The notes under the pieces are model-generated. The model was not told where the DNA came from and made no database searches. It was given only the letters and a program-made list of their open reading frames with translations. Positions 39,303-50,083 of a DNA stretch of 64,000 bases are shown in pieces. Every line of letters starts with the position of its first letter. Position 1 is the first letter of the stretch. Both the position numbers and the translations under genes were made by a program. Where the stretch lies: NCBI GenBank assembly GCA_016745315.1, contig CP066886.1:3782501-3846500 (forward strand), written 5' to 3'. This DNA comes from Arthrospira sp. PCC 9108 (GTDB taxonomy: Bacteria > Cyanobacteriota > Cyanobacteriia > Cyanobacteriales > Microcoleaceae).

Positions 39303-41051
39303 TTATGGTTCTTGATAGAGAGGAATAGTGAAAGTAACAGTTGAGCCTAAGCCTTCACCCAAACTGTAAAACTTAACCTTACCTCCCATAGCTTGGACCA
39401 GCTTTTGAGAAATAACTAAACCCAGTCCCGTCCCCCCATATTGCTTAGTGTAACCACTATCAACCTGAGAAAAAGCCTGGAATAATCTATCTTGCTTTTC
39501 AATGGGGACACCAATACCAGTATCCACAACTCTAAACTCCACAAATCCCGGAAATTGTTGATTTTGGATAATCACATTTTCTCGGATAATTCCTAGACTA
39601 ATATTAATCCCTCCTTTGTGAGTAAATTTAATGGAATTTCCCACCAAATTTAGCATCACTTGTAAGATACGTTGATAGTTACCATAAACAATAATTTGAC
39701 TATTGCCAGCCTCCGTTTGAATGGTTAGTTTCAAATTTTTCTGCTCAACTTGAGGGCGAATAAAATGCTCAATTTCTCTGAGGACTTCATCAACTTTGAC
39801 CAAAGCGAGTTCAATATCCATTTTGCCCGCTTCGATTTTAGCAATATCCAAAACATCATTAATTAAATTCAGGAGATGAATAGCAGCTTGATGGGCTTCT
39901 TCGATAAATTCCCGTTCTTCCTCTGGGTCATCAGCCATACCATCTAAGACTAATTGAAGGAAGCCAATCATACCGTTGAGGGGAGTTCTGAGTTCGTGGG
40001 AAGTATTGGCGAGGAACTCACTTTTGAGGCGAGAAAGAGCCACAGCTTCGAGTCTGGCTTCTTCTAACTCCTGATAAAGAGTAGCATGGGCGATCACCGT
40101 TCCTACATGAGTAGCCAACTCCCGGACAAAATCTATTTCCGCCGCCGTCCACTGGCGAGTGCGATCGCATTGATGCAGGGAAATCAAAGAATTAGGTTGC
40201 TCTTGATAAGCAGTAGGAATCACCATCAACGAATGACGTTGATAGGGGTCATTTTCAGGGGCACTGCGCTCAATGATAATCGGTTCTAAAGTGGCTAAGG
40301 CTTGAGCCCAACCTAATTCCGAATCACTCCATAGATTTAAACCCAACATCATGGGGATATCTTCTTGGCGGTACTCAGCCACCACTTGGGTAGACTTATC
40401 AGAGGTGCTGCGATAGGGACAGATAATGCAGCGACTGACACCAAGAACCTGACCCAGACTGTTAACAGTTTGTTGCCAAATCTCTTTTAAATCCAGAGTG
40501 CGGCGAATTTTTTGAGTAATTTGGCCGAGAATAGTTTGATAAATTTGAGAAGTGGGGGGAACGCTACGGCAAAGGGTTCCGGCAATTTGAACCAGCATTT
40601 TTTGCTGGATATCAAAATTAGATGGTAAGGCGCGGTAGGCAATCAGTTCACTGTGATTAGGGCTGAGATTCAGTTGAGAATTTTCTAGTAATCGCCCCAT
40701 CACCAGGACATGGGTAGCACTGCCGTTAGATTTTAATATGGGACTGACAATCAGTTCCAGGGGAAAATAGTATTCTTCATAACAAAATGGATAACTGAAA
40801 CGCTCAGGTATTAAGCTGGCGATCACCCGGTCGATTCTTTCTTGATAGGGGGTCAGTACCAGAGGCTTAAATGTATCTGCCATATTAGTTCCTGTGATTT
40901 GGTCAACAGGAAGAGGATGGCGATCGCATTGTCGCCAAGAAAATAGTAGATACTCCCCCGATTGGTTCTGAATAAAAACTAGGTCGGCATCCAAACCGGG
41001 TAAAATATCCCCAAAGCCTGATAATGGTAGATCAGAATTGTTGTGCAACAT
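39303..41051 (-). CDS. GAF-domain sensor histidine kinase
   Basis: 582 residues, no membrane helix. The N-terminal part (about 1-150) is PAS-like, then a GAF domain (about 165-330) with CIICPYRS and a histidine-rich segment near DPYQRH. HisKA has His352 in HELRTPLNGMIGF. HATPase motifs are NLVGNSIKFTH, DTGIGVP and GGTGLGLVISQ. It is a cytosolic two-component sensor without its own receiver; the GAF could bind a bilin or small ligand. The partner regulator is not adjacent. Confidence 0.92.
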   Translation of the reverse strand: MLHNNSDLPLSGFGDILPGLDADLVFIQNQSGEYLLFSWRQCDRHPLPVDQITGTNMADTFKPLVLTPYQERIDRVIASLIPERFSYPFCYEEYYFPLELIVSPILKSNGSATHVLVMGRLLENSQLNLSPNHSELIAYRALPSNFDIQQKMLVQIAGTLCRSVPPTSQIYQTILGQITQKIRRTLDLKEIWQQTVNSLGQVLGVSRCIICPYRSTSDKSTQVVAEYRQEDIPMMLGLNLWSDSELGWAQALATLEPIIIERSAPENDPYQRHSLMVIPTAYQEQPNSLISLHQCDRTRQWTAAEIDFVRELATHVGTVIAHATLYQELEEARLEAVALSRLKSEFLANTSHELRTPLNGMIGFLQLVLDGMADDPEEEREFIEEAHQAAIHLLNLINDVLDIAKIEAGKMDIELALVKVDEVLREIEHFIRPQVEQKNLKLTIQTEAGNSQIIVYGNYQRILQVMLNLVGNSIKFTHKGGINISLGIIRENVIIQNQQFPGFVEFRVVDTGIGVPIEKQDRLFQAFSQVDSGYTKQYGGTGLGLVISQKLVQAMGGKVKFYSLGEGLGSTVTFTIPLYQEP

Positions 41052-41192
41052 TTAACCTTCCTAAAACGCTCAAAACTCAGCGCAATAGGGTAAGTACAGC
41101 ATCACCAATAACGGTGAAGGCAGTTGCCTGCAAAGCTCTCAACATAATGTGGCGATCGCCAATTAAGGTTTAAATACAACCCTCCTGGCCCA

Positions 41193-41453
41193 TTGTACTC
41201 GTATTCGGGTACAATGTCAACAGACACATTTAGCCCGGAGACATCTGGCGATCGCACCGTGGTTTACCAGGCTTTCCGCCCCCAACTCCAACTCAATGAC
41301 CATCAAGCCACCTTGATGGTCAAACACGCCGGCTATGCTAGATTTTTGATCAAGCTCTCCCCACCTCGCCGCCGGCAGGTGGACCGAGTGCGTCGCTCTT
41401 TTTGTTCAATCATTCCACTCCCCCCGGGGTGGCACGGGAGGGTTACGTTGTAG
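41193..41453 (+). pseudogene. Possible TnpB (IS200/IS605) N-terminal remnant
   Basis: 86 codons. TVVYQAFRPQLQLNDHQATL followed by VKHAGYARF recalls the start of IS605-type OrfB proteins (short beta segment, helix, then GxARF). After ARF the similarity stops and the last 48 bp overlap the gene on the other strand. Best read as a truncated element end; a small host gene is possible. Confidence 0.35.
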
Positions 41454-41633
41454 ACTCAAAGCCAAATCATCTTCTGGGCGTTCTCCCCGCAACCATTGTC
41501 GGAGAGCGGTTTCAATCACCTTACTTGGATCATTAGTCAAGTGCTTGACCTGATCCAATAATTCAGAATCAATATGGATAGAAACCTCTACTTTGCTTGG
41601 TACACTAGAGGTCGAAGAAGTATTTAGATTCAT
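41406..41633 (-). CDS. Ribbon-helix-helix protein, antitoxin-like
   Basis: 75 residues. The core KVEVSIHIDSELLDQVKHLT then DPSKVIETALRQWLRGE fits the ribbon-helix-helix (CopG/MetJ) fold found in antitoxins and small repressors. The C-terminus is acidic then proline-rich. No toxin gene lies next to it; the nearest partner on the same strand is the penicillin-binding protein 129 bp upstream in transcription. Confidence 0.7.
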   Translation of the reverse strand: MNLNTSSTSSVPSKVEVSIHIDSELLDQVKHLTNDPSKVIETALRQWLRGERPEDDLALSLQRNPPVPPRGEWND

Positions 41634-41762
41634 GGCGCAAACATCCTAATTCAGAAAACCCAATACCTCCGAGATTAGTCCCGGAGGCTCAACTCAAGAC
41701 CGAGTATGATTTGGGGGCTTTATTCTATTGTACGATCTCAATCTCACCTGTTGCCCATCCGG

Positions 41763-43724
41763 TTAAGGGCGGGGAAAATTTGAAGCCGGAGTAAAACCAG
41801 TTTGAGGTTTACCCACAGAGGCACGACTCATAAAGTCCCGCCATACCGGAGCCGCCACAGTTCCCCCAGTTACTCCCCTAGCCAATCGAGTGAAGTCATC
41901 ATTACCAACCCAAACCGCCGTCGATAAATGGGGAGTATAACCCACAAACCAGACATCGCGTTCGGAGGATGTAGTCCCAGTTTTGCCCGCTGCTGGTCGT
42001 CCTAGTCGGGCGCTGGTGGCAGTACCACTGGTAATTACCCCTTGCAGTACATCATTTAGGGAGGCTACCGCCCACTGATTCAGAACTAAGCGAGGTGATG
42101 GGGTATTGTCAAGCAAGACATTTCCCTGGCTATCAGTGACTTGTACAATGAAAGTCGGGTCAGAATGCCAACCGTCATTAGCAAAAGTAGCAAAAGATGC
42201 AGCCATTTCCATCGGTGTGAGATCCACAGATCCGAGTGGTAAGGAAATTACCGGCTCCATAGGGCTAGTAATTCCCAGGAGGCGACAAATCTCGATTACC
42301 TGATTGAGTCCCACAGATTGACCCAGCTTGACCGCCGGAATATTCAGGGAAGTCTCTAAGGCTGAACGAATGGTCACAGCGCCCGAGAAGCCGCCGCCAT
42401 AGTTTCGGGGTGAATAAAACCCAGAGCCGTCGCGATAGCTAACAGGGGTATCTTGAACAATGGTACTAGGAGCATATCTACCTGTAGCGAAGGCGGCATA
42501 GTAAACAAACGGCTTAAAGGCTGATCCAGGTTGCCGTTGAGCCTGAATAGCTCGGTTGAACTGGCTTTTATTATAATCAGACCCTCCCACCATAGCTTTG
42601 ACAAAATGGGTAGTGGGATCTACGGCGGCTAATGCGATTTGACCGTTATTGCGATCGCGATATACTCCTCGATAATAAAGGCGATCGTGCCATTCCCTCA
42701 CCGTTCTTTCTGCCATGCGCTGGAAATTCAAATCAATGGTCGTTTGAACCCGCATTCCCCCTTTCAGCACCGCATCACGACCAAACTCCCTAGTTAACTC
42801 CTGAACCACCGCTTCCGTCACGTATGGTAATTCACTGGTTCTAAAGGAGGTGATCCTACCCACTAATAGGGGTTCTTTTCGCGCCTCAGCCGCCTCTTCT
42901 GGAGTAATCCAATTTAGCTCTACCATGCGGTTAAGCACTTGAGCCTGTCGTTGTTTAGCTAGTTGATAATTTGCAAAGGGGCTATAGTCTTCTGGTGCCG
43001 AAATTAAACCAGCAATCATCGCCGCTTCAGATAATTTCAGCTCTGATGCCGGTTTGTTAAAATAGCTTTGGGAGGCTGTTTCAATCCCATACAGGTTATG
43101 ACCCCAGTAAACCTGATTTAGGTATAATTCTAGGATTTCGTCTTTGTCTAAAATTTGTTCGAGGCGAATTGCCATTACCGCCTCAGCGGCTTTTCGGCTA
43201 ATGGTTCTACTGGGGGATAAAAACAGGTTTTTCACCAACTGCATGGTTATGGTCGAACCACCCTCTACCGTTTTCCCCCTTTCCAGGTTAGCAAGCATAG
43301 CTCGCACTATCCCCGTGGGATATATCCCCCGATGATCATAAAAATGGCTATCTTCAATAGCTAATACCGCCCGTTTTGCATGGGGGGATATTTCATCAAG
43401 AGAAACTACTTCTCGGTTGGCTTCGTCGTGAAGGCTGGCTAAGTGTCTACCCTCAATATCGTAGATGTGGGTGGTTTCGGTGGGAATATAGTTTTGTAAT
43501 ACCCTTACGTCTGGTAAGTTACGGAAACTAACGGCTAGACCCACCAGCCCTCCTGCCACCACGGAACTGGCTAACATGGTTGTACCCAATATGGTTCCGG
43601 CGGTAACTTTGCTTACTGACTGGATGAAGTCAAATAAGCCTGACGGTGGCGACTCAAGCCTTTGTCTACCTCGGACTGTTACGTTTGTTAATGACACGCT
43701 GATTCCACTCCTTCCAGAAAACAA
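41763..43724 (-). CDS. Penicillin-binding protein 1A-type transglycosylase/transpeptidase
   Basis: 653 residues. One membrane helix (about 40-65) precedes a GT51 glycosyltransferase domain with EDSHFYDHRGI, GGSTITMQLVKNL and QILDKDEILELYLNQ. The transpeptidase domain has Ser401 in GSAFKPF, an SxN-like site in ETSLN, and Lys581 in AGKTGTT. It polymerises and crosslinks peptidoglycan. Cyanobacteria carry several paralogues, so I give no number. Confidence 0.92.
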   Translation of the reverse strand: MFSGRSGISVSLTNVTVRGRQRLESPPSGLFDFIQSVSKVTAGTILGTTMLASSVVAGGLVGLAVSFRNLPDVRVLQNYIPTETTHIYDIEGRHLASLHDEANREVVSLDEISPHAKRAVLAIEDSHFYDHRGIYPTGIVRAMLANLERGKTVEGGSTITMQLVKNLFLSPSRTISRKAAEAVMAIRLEQILDKDEILELYLNQVYWGHNLYGIETASQSYFNKPASELKLSEAAMIAGLISAPEDYSPFANYQLAKQRQAQVLNRMVELNWITPEEAAEARKEPLLVGRITSFRTSELPYVTEAVVQELTREFGRDAVLKGGMRVQTTIDLNFQRMAERTVREWHDRLYYRGVYRDRNNGQIALAAVDPTTHFVKAMVGGSDYNKSQFNRAIQAQRQPGSAFKPFVYYAAFATGRYAPSTIVQDTPVSYRDGSGFYSPRNYGGGFSGAVTIRSALETSLNIPAVKLGQSVGLNQVIEICRLLGITSPMEPVISLPLGSVDLTPMEMAASFATFANDGWHSDPTFIVQVTDSQGNVLLDNTPSPRLVLNQWAVASLNDVLQGVITSGTATSARLGRPAAGKTGTTSSERDVWFVGYTPHLSTAVWVGNDDFTRLARGVTGGTVAAPVWRDFMSRASVGKPQTGFTPASNFPRP

Positions 43725-43857
43725 AGCTACAGGGTTTTAAACTTGATAATTAGCTTAGACCAGTTTTTCTCCTGTTAGCTAGTAGGGGTCGAGAGAGATG
43801 TCGCCATCTCCCCCTCCCATACAAAACCGTGCTTGCGAGTTTCCCAGCACACGGATC

Positions 43858-44250
43858 CTAATCTGATTGTTCCATTGTTAAGGATACAGCATTGGCGTTA
43901 TCTATTGCCGTTTTATCATCGCGGGTGTGGCGATGTAATAGTTGAAGATTTTTGTATTCATCCTTTCCGCCTAGGCTTCGAGGTACAATGTGGTCTACTT
44001 CAATTAAATCCAATGGTGCGAAATACTGTCCACACCAGGTACATCTACCTTTTTGCTTCTTGAGTAGTTTTGCTACCCTATTTGGCGTTCCAATTGCTTG
44101 TCCTTTCCTGGTTGCCCAGTAAGTCCAGTTTCCGTCGTATGGTGTTGCGTCAGGGCGTATTATGGTATGTCTGACAATTGGGGTCCATTTATGTTGCCAT
44201 AATGTGAGTCCATCCTTGGTCTGGAATAACCAGGATTCATGTCTTTCTTT
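43858..44250 (-). pseudogene. Outer-intron reverse transcriptase, C-terminal part (HNH)
   Basis: Starts KERHESWLFQTKDG exactly at the 3' junction of the inner intron 44251-47743 and continues the KLSNG ending of the 47744-48592 part. It carries an HNH endonuclease: CTWCGQ, then EVDHIVPRSLGG, then N and LLHRH. One His is replaced: LLHRHTRDDK where relatives have LLHRHCHDDK. The protein end is extended by about ten residues. Confidence 0.85.
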
Positions 44251-44351
44251 AGAAGGGGTCGAGAATGGAGTCACCTCCCTCCATCCCCTCCCATTCAAAA
44301 CCGTACTTGAGACTTTCACCTCATACGGCTCCTAGTTTAACCGTCTCCTTG

Positions 44352-46160
44352 TTAAGAGTACAGCATTATCTCTTCATCAAGAGCTGTTTTATCATCGTGA
44401 CAATGGCGATGTAATAGTTGAAGGTTTTTGTATTCATCCTTTCCGCCATGGCTTCTAGGTACAATGTGGTCTACTTCAATTAAATCTGATGGGGTAAAGA
44501 ATTGCCCACACCAGGTACATCTACCTTTTGGTTTTTTGAGTAGTTTTGCTACCCTGATTGGCGTGTCGATTGCTTGTCCTCTCCTGGTTGCCCAGTAAGT
44601 CCAATTTCCGTCATCAAGTGTTGCTTCATGGCGTATTAGGGTATGTCTGGTAATTGGAGTCCAATTGTGATTGAACAGATGTAACCCATCTTTGGTTTTG
44701 AACAGCCAATTTTCGTGCCTTTCTTTCCCATTGCTAAGTTTAATTGTTCTATGTCTGAAATAATTTCTTAGCTTTTCGTGACTTGCCTTTCCGCATCTTG
44801 ATACTGTCCATGCCCGTAACATTTGCCAGATTATGAGGTCTAGTTTCCTGAAGGTCTCTGTTGAGACTACCGCTGAGTAATAGTTTGACCATCCCCTAAT
44901 AATTGGGTTTAGTTTATTTATCAGGGCAAATTGAGGTGCTTTTTTATATTGTTTGATTACACCTTTTCTCACTTCTGTGTGGGCAACTGCTTTTTGGCTG
45001 GGTTTAATGTGGGTCTTGTGACCGATTAATCGGCTTGCCATTCCCCCTGTTTTCCCAGATTTATATTTTCCTGCTGGATATTGCCTAATGTTGAATCCTA
45101 GAAAATCAAATCCGGGTTTCTCTGTTTTGCCATTATACTCAATAGATTTGAGTGTATGGCAGATTCGAGTTTTTTCAGGTTTAATCTCTAATCCAACAGG
45201 CTTTAGCCATTCAGAAATAGCAGTTTTGCACTGTTCAATGATTCCTAGGTCTTTTGAAATTACCACGAAATCATCGGCGTATCTTATGACATTGGCTTGC
45301 ACCCTGTTCTTTTTCTTGGGATACATTGTTTCTATTAACCTAATCATGCCCAACAGTGCGATGTTGGCGAGTATTGGACTTATTACCCCTCCTTGGGGTG
45401 TCCCTGCTTCTGTATCCTCAAATACACCGTTATCTAGCACGCCTGCTTTGAGCCATTGTTTCAGGTCTCTTTTTAGGTTGCTTGGACAATGAATTTTGGA
45501 CAGTAGGTAGTCATGGTTTATTCGGTCAAAGCATTTCGCTATATCCGCATCTAGCACGTAGTATTCACCTTTGTTAATACTCTGGTAAATCCTGCTTATT
45601 GCATCTTGTGCTGACCGTCCGGGACGGAACCCGTAGCTAGTGCTTTCAAATCTCGATTCCCATTCAGGTTCGAGAGCCGACTTAACCAAGGCTTGCCTTG
45701 CTCTATCTTGGATTGTGGGTATTCCTATTCCAGCTTTTTTCATCCCTGCCAGGTTTTGGAATCCACTCCCTTCGCAGTGGTTTTGATTTGAGGTTTCCCT
45801 TAATGTTTTTGACAAGCTCTAACCTTTGTCTTGGAGAGATTGCTCTTACTCCATCAACTCCGGCTGTTTTCTTGCCTTGACCCGCTTGGGGGGGCGGGTT
45901 TATTAAGCTGACTGTTGGGAAGCATGGCTGACCGTGGAACCCGCCCCTACAGCCGCACTGCTAAGAGCCGGGCATAATATGATTTCACCAATAGACGTTG
46001 CCACCTTCTTACCTTTGCATTTTGTCCCGATTTAGCTGCTTGGAATATACTCTTTTGGAGCTTGAAAACTTTCCGTTGAACCTTGGTCCACGGGATTGTC
46101 CTCCATGCGTTGCTCGTAGTCTTGATTGGTTAATCCTTTCTTTAAACTCGCTATCGCCAT
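44352..46160 (-). pseudogene. Reverse transcriptase/maturase of the second-level intron, broken N-terminus
   Basis: The longest intact stretch is 44352-45815: fingers/palm with GFRPGRSAQDAI, DIAKCFDRINHDYLL, AGTPQGGVISPILANIALLG and the active site YADDF; maturase domain near ILNPIIRGWSNYYSAV-like segment; HNH CTWCGQFF, VDHIVPRSHGG, LLHRHCHDDK. Upstream, three lesions occur: a small deletion near 46120-46140, a palindromic repeat inserted at about 45880-45950 with a stop, and an extra A near 45745-45751. Of the three RT genes here it is the least damaged, but a full-length protein cannot be made. Confidence 0.85.
45880..45950. repeat. REP-like palindrome inside RT gene (copy in second-level intron)
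   Basis: GGGGCGGGTTTATTAAGC to GGAACCCGCCCCTAC on the plus strand; the ends GGGGCGGGTT and AACCCGCCCC are inverted. It replaces a short region between LLAVR and GKKTAGVDG of the protein. The same insert is at 49797-49864 and 60590-60656. Confidence 0.75.
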
Positions 46161-46623
46161 TTGTACACCTACTAGACTCTATTCTTACAATCAAACCGTG
46201 ACCTGTTAGCATATCCCTACCATTACAGTAGGGCGTTGGCTTCTGGTCACATCTCACATCCTCTAAGACTTGCGGTTACACTTATTCCTACTGATATCTC
46301 GACCAGATAATCAGAGTCTAAGAGGACTTAAAACGTTCCGTTTATATGGGCATTCCATCTTTAGATTCGTCCTATCCACCGGGGTACTTTTTAAAGGTCT
46401 GTGTAGGTAAGTAAAAGAATCCTCCTACTCTTTCCCCTTGCTCTTTTGAGCGCAGCGTGTCAACCTATTTCGCTACTTACTCATTACGATGGTTCAAGCC
46501 GGACATTCGGTTTCCCTAATCATGGATGGTTGGCAGTGGTCGCCTATGGTGGTAGGTTCTACTTTGCGCCTTCCGTTCCCCGCTTCAATCCTGGGTTTGT
46601 GATTCCCAAAACTGGGGGTGGCT

Positions 46624-47510
46624 GTTATGGTCGAAAGGGAAGTCACCTTCCCCGACTCCACTTCAAAACCGTACTTGAGACTTTCATCTCATACGGCTCC
46701 TGATGTGAATACCCCTTTGTCAGTGGGAACAGGGCTACAACCCCCTGCTTTATGACCTCAACTTTCGGAGCTATATACACACGTAGTCATTAACTCGTTT
46801 TCGTCATAACACTCTTAGTTGTTGTGGTCTCTATATCCACACCGTGACTAGTGGGCATATCCTAACCATTACAGTTAGGCATTAGCTTTCAGTCACATCC
46901 TTTTCCCTTAAAGGCATACGCTTACACTTTTCGCTACTCCACAAGTACATCCTGCCACTTGAGAGCCAATGAGGGGTTTAAACGTTCCATCTATGCGGGC
47001 ATTCCATCTTTAGATTCGTCCTATCCACCGGGGTACTTTAAAGGTCTGTGAAGGTGGTGGTAATATACCCCTTCTTTTCCCCGTGCTCTTTTGAGCGCAG
47101 CGTATCAACCTATTTCGCTACTAGAGTATTACGATGGTTCAAGCCGGACATTCGGTTTCCCTAATCATGGATGGTTGGCAGTGGTCGCCTCTGGTAGTAG
47201 GTTCTACTTCACGCCTTCCGTTCCCCGCTTCAATCCTGGGGTTATGATTCCCAAAACTGGGGGTGGCTATCGCCGTTACTCTCAACCTTACGTTATACTC
47301 AAGGGGTTCACAACTCCCCTCTTTTTTTCGCTCAGTCTTGACCTTGAGTCTCTCTGCCTTATCTGGTTGTCGAAGCCAGATGTTGAGACACATAGATAGT
47401 TATGGGATGGTCAGGGGTGCGAATCCCTTATATTCCACCAAGGGGTGGAAGTCCCACTAGGAGGTTATTTAAGGCATTGCAGCCCTATTTCACTCCTAAA
47501 CGTCTCGCAC
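46624..47510 (-). mobile_element. Third-level ORF-less group II intron (887 nt)
   Basis: 5' GTGCGAGACG at 47510, 3' ...TTTCGACCATAAC at 46624, domain V-like GGAGCCGTATGAGATG hairpin near the end. No reverse transcriptase. The flanks AACGGCGAT and AGCCACCCCC join into the unbroken domain I sequence of sister introns. By eye it is the same sequence throughout as 50549-51435, which sits at the equivalent place in the outer intron. Short open frames inside are not genes. Confidence 0.92.
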
Positions 47511-47743
47511 ATCGCCGTTACTCTTAACGCAATTGTTAAGGAATCATTAAGATTTCCATTTTTGCGTTTTTGACCTTGAGTTCCCTGCCTTGTTTGTATA
47601 TTTCTATACCAAACGTTGGGACATATAAACAGTTATGAGGATGGTCAGGAGTGCGCTCCTTATATTCAACCAAGGGGTTGAAGTCCCCATCAGGCGGTTA
47701 TTTCAGGTATTTCAACCTTATTTCATGCCTGAACGTCTCGCAC

Positions 47744-48592
47744 CCCATTGCTAAGTTTAACCGTTCCTTGTCGAAAATAGTTTCTTAGCTTTTCGTAGCT
47801 TGCCTTTCCGCATCTTGATACTGTCCATGTCCTTAACATTAGCCAGATTTTATTATCTAGCTTATTGAAGGTCTCGGATGAGACCACCCCTGAATAGTAG
47901 TTTGACCATCCCCGAATAATTGGGTTTAGTTTGCTTATCAGGGCTGATTGAGGTGCTGTTTTAAGTTGTTTTATTACACCTTTTATCACTTCTGTGTGGT
48001 ATTTAATTGCTTTGTTACTGGGTTTAATGTTTGTTTTGAAACCTAACATTTTGTGGGGGGTTTTATTGAATAAAAAACCTCCTTTTATTCTTCCCCCTAA
48101 TTTCCCAGATTTATATTTACCCACAGGGTATTGCCTGATCTTGAATCCTAGAAAGTTAAACCCTGGCTCCTCTGTTTTTCCATCATATTCAATAGGTTTG
48201 AACGTATGACAGATTCGAGTTTTTTCGGGTTTTATTTCTAGTCCTACAGGTTTTAGCCATTCGGAAATAACAATTTTGCACTGTTCAATGATTTCAAGTG
48301 ATGGAGATATCACAACAAAATCATCGGCGTATCTTATTGAGGTGGCTTGAACCGTTCCTTTTTTCTTGGGATACATTGTTTCAATTAACCTAACCATTCC
48401 CAACAGTGCGATGTTGGCGAGTATTGGACTTATTACCCCTCCTTGAGGTGTCCCTGCTTCAGTATCCTCGAATACGCTATGATCTAGCACTCCTGTTTTG
48501 AGCCATTGTTTCAGGTCTCTCTTCAGGCTGCTTGGACAATGAATTTTGGAAAGTAGATAATCATGGTTCACGGTAAGAGCATTTGGCTATGT
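47744..48592 (-). pseudogene. Outer-intron reverse transcriptase, middle part
   Basis: Follows intron 48593-49459. Begins ACATAGCCAAATGC, which continues the DAD of the N-terminal part as DIAKC, then a -2 frameshift (TGCTCTTACCGTGAACC) before NHDYLLSKIHC. It then runs intact through GTPQGGVISPILANIALLG, the YADDF active site and the maturase region to KLSNG, where intron 44251-47743 interrupts. Confidence 0.88.
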
Positions 48593-49459
48593 GTTAGGGG
48601 TCGAGAATGGAGTCACCACCATCCCCTCCCATTCAGAACCATACGTGAAAGTTTCCCTTCATACGGCTCCTGGTGTGGATACCCTGTTTTGTCAAAGGAG
48701 CAGAATCAACAGACCTGCTTTTTACTTCGATGTTCAGAGCTATATGCAGCACGTAGTCTTTAAACTCGTCCTCGCCATTATACTCTTACTGACCGCAGTA
48801 TCTATATCCACACCGTGACAATTGGGCATATCCCCACCATGACAATTGGGCTTTAGCTTCTGGTCACATCCTTAGCCCTCTAAGCATGCGCTTACATTTT
48901 TCACTACTGCCTTGTGAATTGCATTACTCACTTGTTTATGGGCAGAGCATTAGAGGGGTTACAACGTTCCGATTATATGGGCATTCCATCGTTAGATTTG
49001 TCCTATCGACCGTGGTACTTCTAAAGGTCTGTGTGGGTAGAATGCAGAATCCCCCACTTTTCCCCTTGCCCTTTTGGGCGCAGCGTGTCAACCTATTTCG
49101 CTGCTCGTGCTTTACGATGGTTCAAGTCGGACATTCGGTCTTCCTAATCATAGATGGTTGGCAGTGGTCGCGTCTTGGTAGTAGGTTCTACCTCACGCCT
49201 TCCGTTCCCCGCTTCTATCCTGGAGTTATGATTTCCAAAACTGGGGGTGGCTATCGCCGTTACTCTCTACTCCCTGATTTCTCAGTTCGTTTATGACCTT
49301 GAGTTCCCTGCCTTGCTTAGTTACCTAAGCGTCGGGACATATAATCAGTTATGAGGATGCTCAGGAGAGGTCTCCTTATATCCAGATTCGGAGCTGGAAT
49401 CCTCACCGGGTAGTTATTTCGGGCATTTCAGCCCTATTTCATACCCGAACGTCTCGCAC
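48593..49459 (-). mobile_element. ORF-less group II intron (867 nt) inside the outer intron's RT gene
   Basis: 5' GTGCGAGACG at 49459 and 3' ...CTCGACCCCTAAC at 48593; domain V-like GGAGCCGTATGAAGGG hairpin near 48630-48665. The flanks GATGCAG and ACATAGCC join to GATGCAGACATAGCC, coding DADIA as in sister genes. Its domain I holds the uninterrupted AACGGCGATAGCCACCCC target that is occupied in the two larger introns. Confidence 0.9.
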
Positions 49460-50083
49460 CTGCATCTAGCACGAAATATTCACCTTTGTTGATACTCAGG
49501 TAAATCCTGGCTATTGCATCTTGGGCTGACCGTCCGGGTCGGAACCCATAGCTTGTGTTTTCAAATCTCGATTCCCATTCAGGTTCGAGTGCCGATTTAA
49601 CCAAGGCTTGCCTAGCTCTATCTGGGATTGTGGGTATTCCCATTCCCGCTTTTCTCATCCCTACCGGGTTTTGGAATCCACACCCATCGTAGCGGTTTTG
49701 TTTTGAGTTTTCCCTTAATGTTCTTAACAAGCTCAAACCTTTGTCTTGGGGAGATTGCTCTCATTCCATCAACTCCGGCAGTTTTCTTGCCTTGACCCGC
49801 CTGGGGGGCGGGTTTATTAAGCTGACTGTTGGGAAGCATGGCTGACCGTGGAACCCGCCCCTACAGCCGCACTGCTAAGAGTCGGGCATAATATGACTTC
49901 ACCAATAGACGTTGCCACATTCGTGCCTTTGCGTCTTGTCCCGATTTAGCTGCTTGAAATATCCTCTTTTGGAGCTTGAAAACTTTTCTCTGGACTTTCG
50001 CCCATGGAATATGTTTCCATACAAACGCACGTCTTGATTGGTCTTGATTTCTCAAATCCTTTCTTTAAACTCGCTTTCGTCAT
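49460..50083 (-). pseudogene. Outer-intron reverse transcriptase, N-terminal part
   Basis: ATG at 50083 (MTKASLKKGFEKSRPIKTCV). The RT N-terminal region follows: HIPWAKVQRKVFKLQKRIFQ, then a palindromic insert at 49797-49864 with a stop, then GKKTAGVDG, an extra-A frameshift near 49655 (GRDEK), and GFRPGRSAQDAIARIYLS to VLDA, where intron 48593-49459 interrupts. Confidence 0.8.
49797..49864. repeat. REP-like palindrome inside RT gene (copy in outer intron)
   Basis: Same palindromic insert as at 45880-45950 and at the same codon position. Ends are GGGGCGGGTT and AACCCGCCCC, inverted. Confidence 0.75.

Larger units (their letters stand above)
44251..47743 (-). mobile_element. Second-level group II intron inside the outer intron's RT gene
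   Basis: 5' GTGCGAGACG at 47743, 3' ...CTCGACCCCTTCT at 44251, domain V-like hairpin near 44297-44332 with intact GGAGCCGT. The flanks read AGCAATGGG at the 5' side and AAAGAAAGAC at the 3' side; joined they give KLSNGKERHES, the sequence seen unbroken in the two related RT genes. The element is 3493 nt, or 2606 nt without its own nested intron at 46624-47510. Confidence 0.9.
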
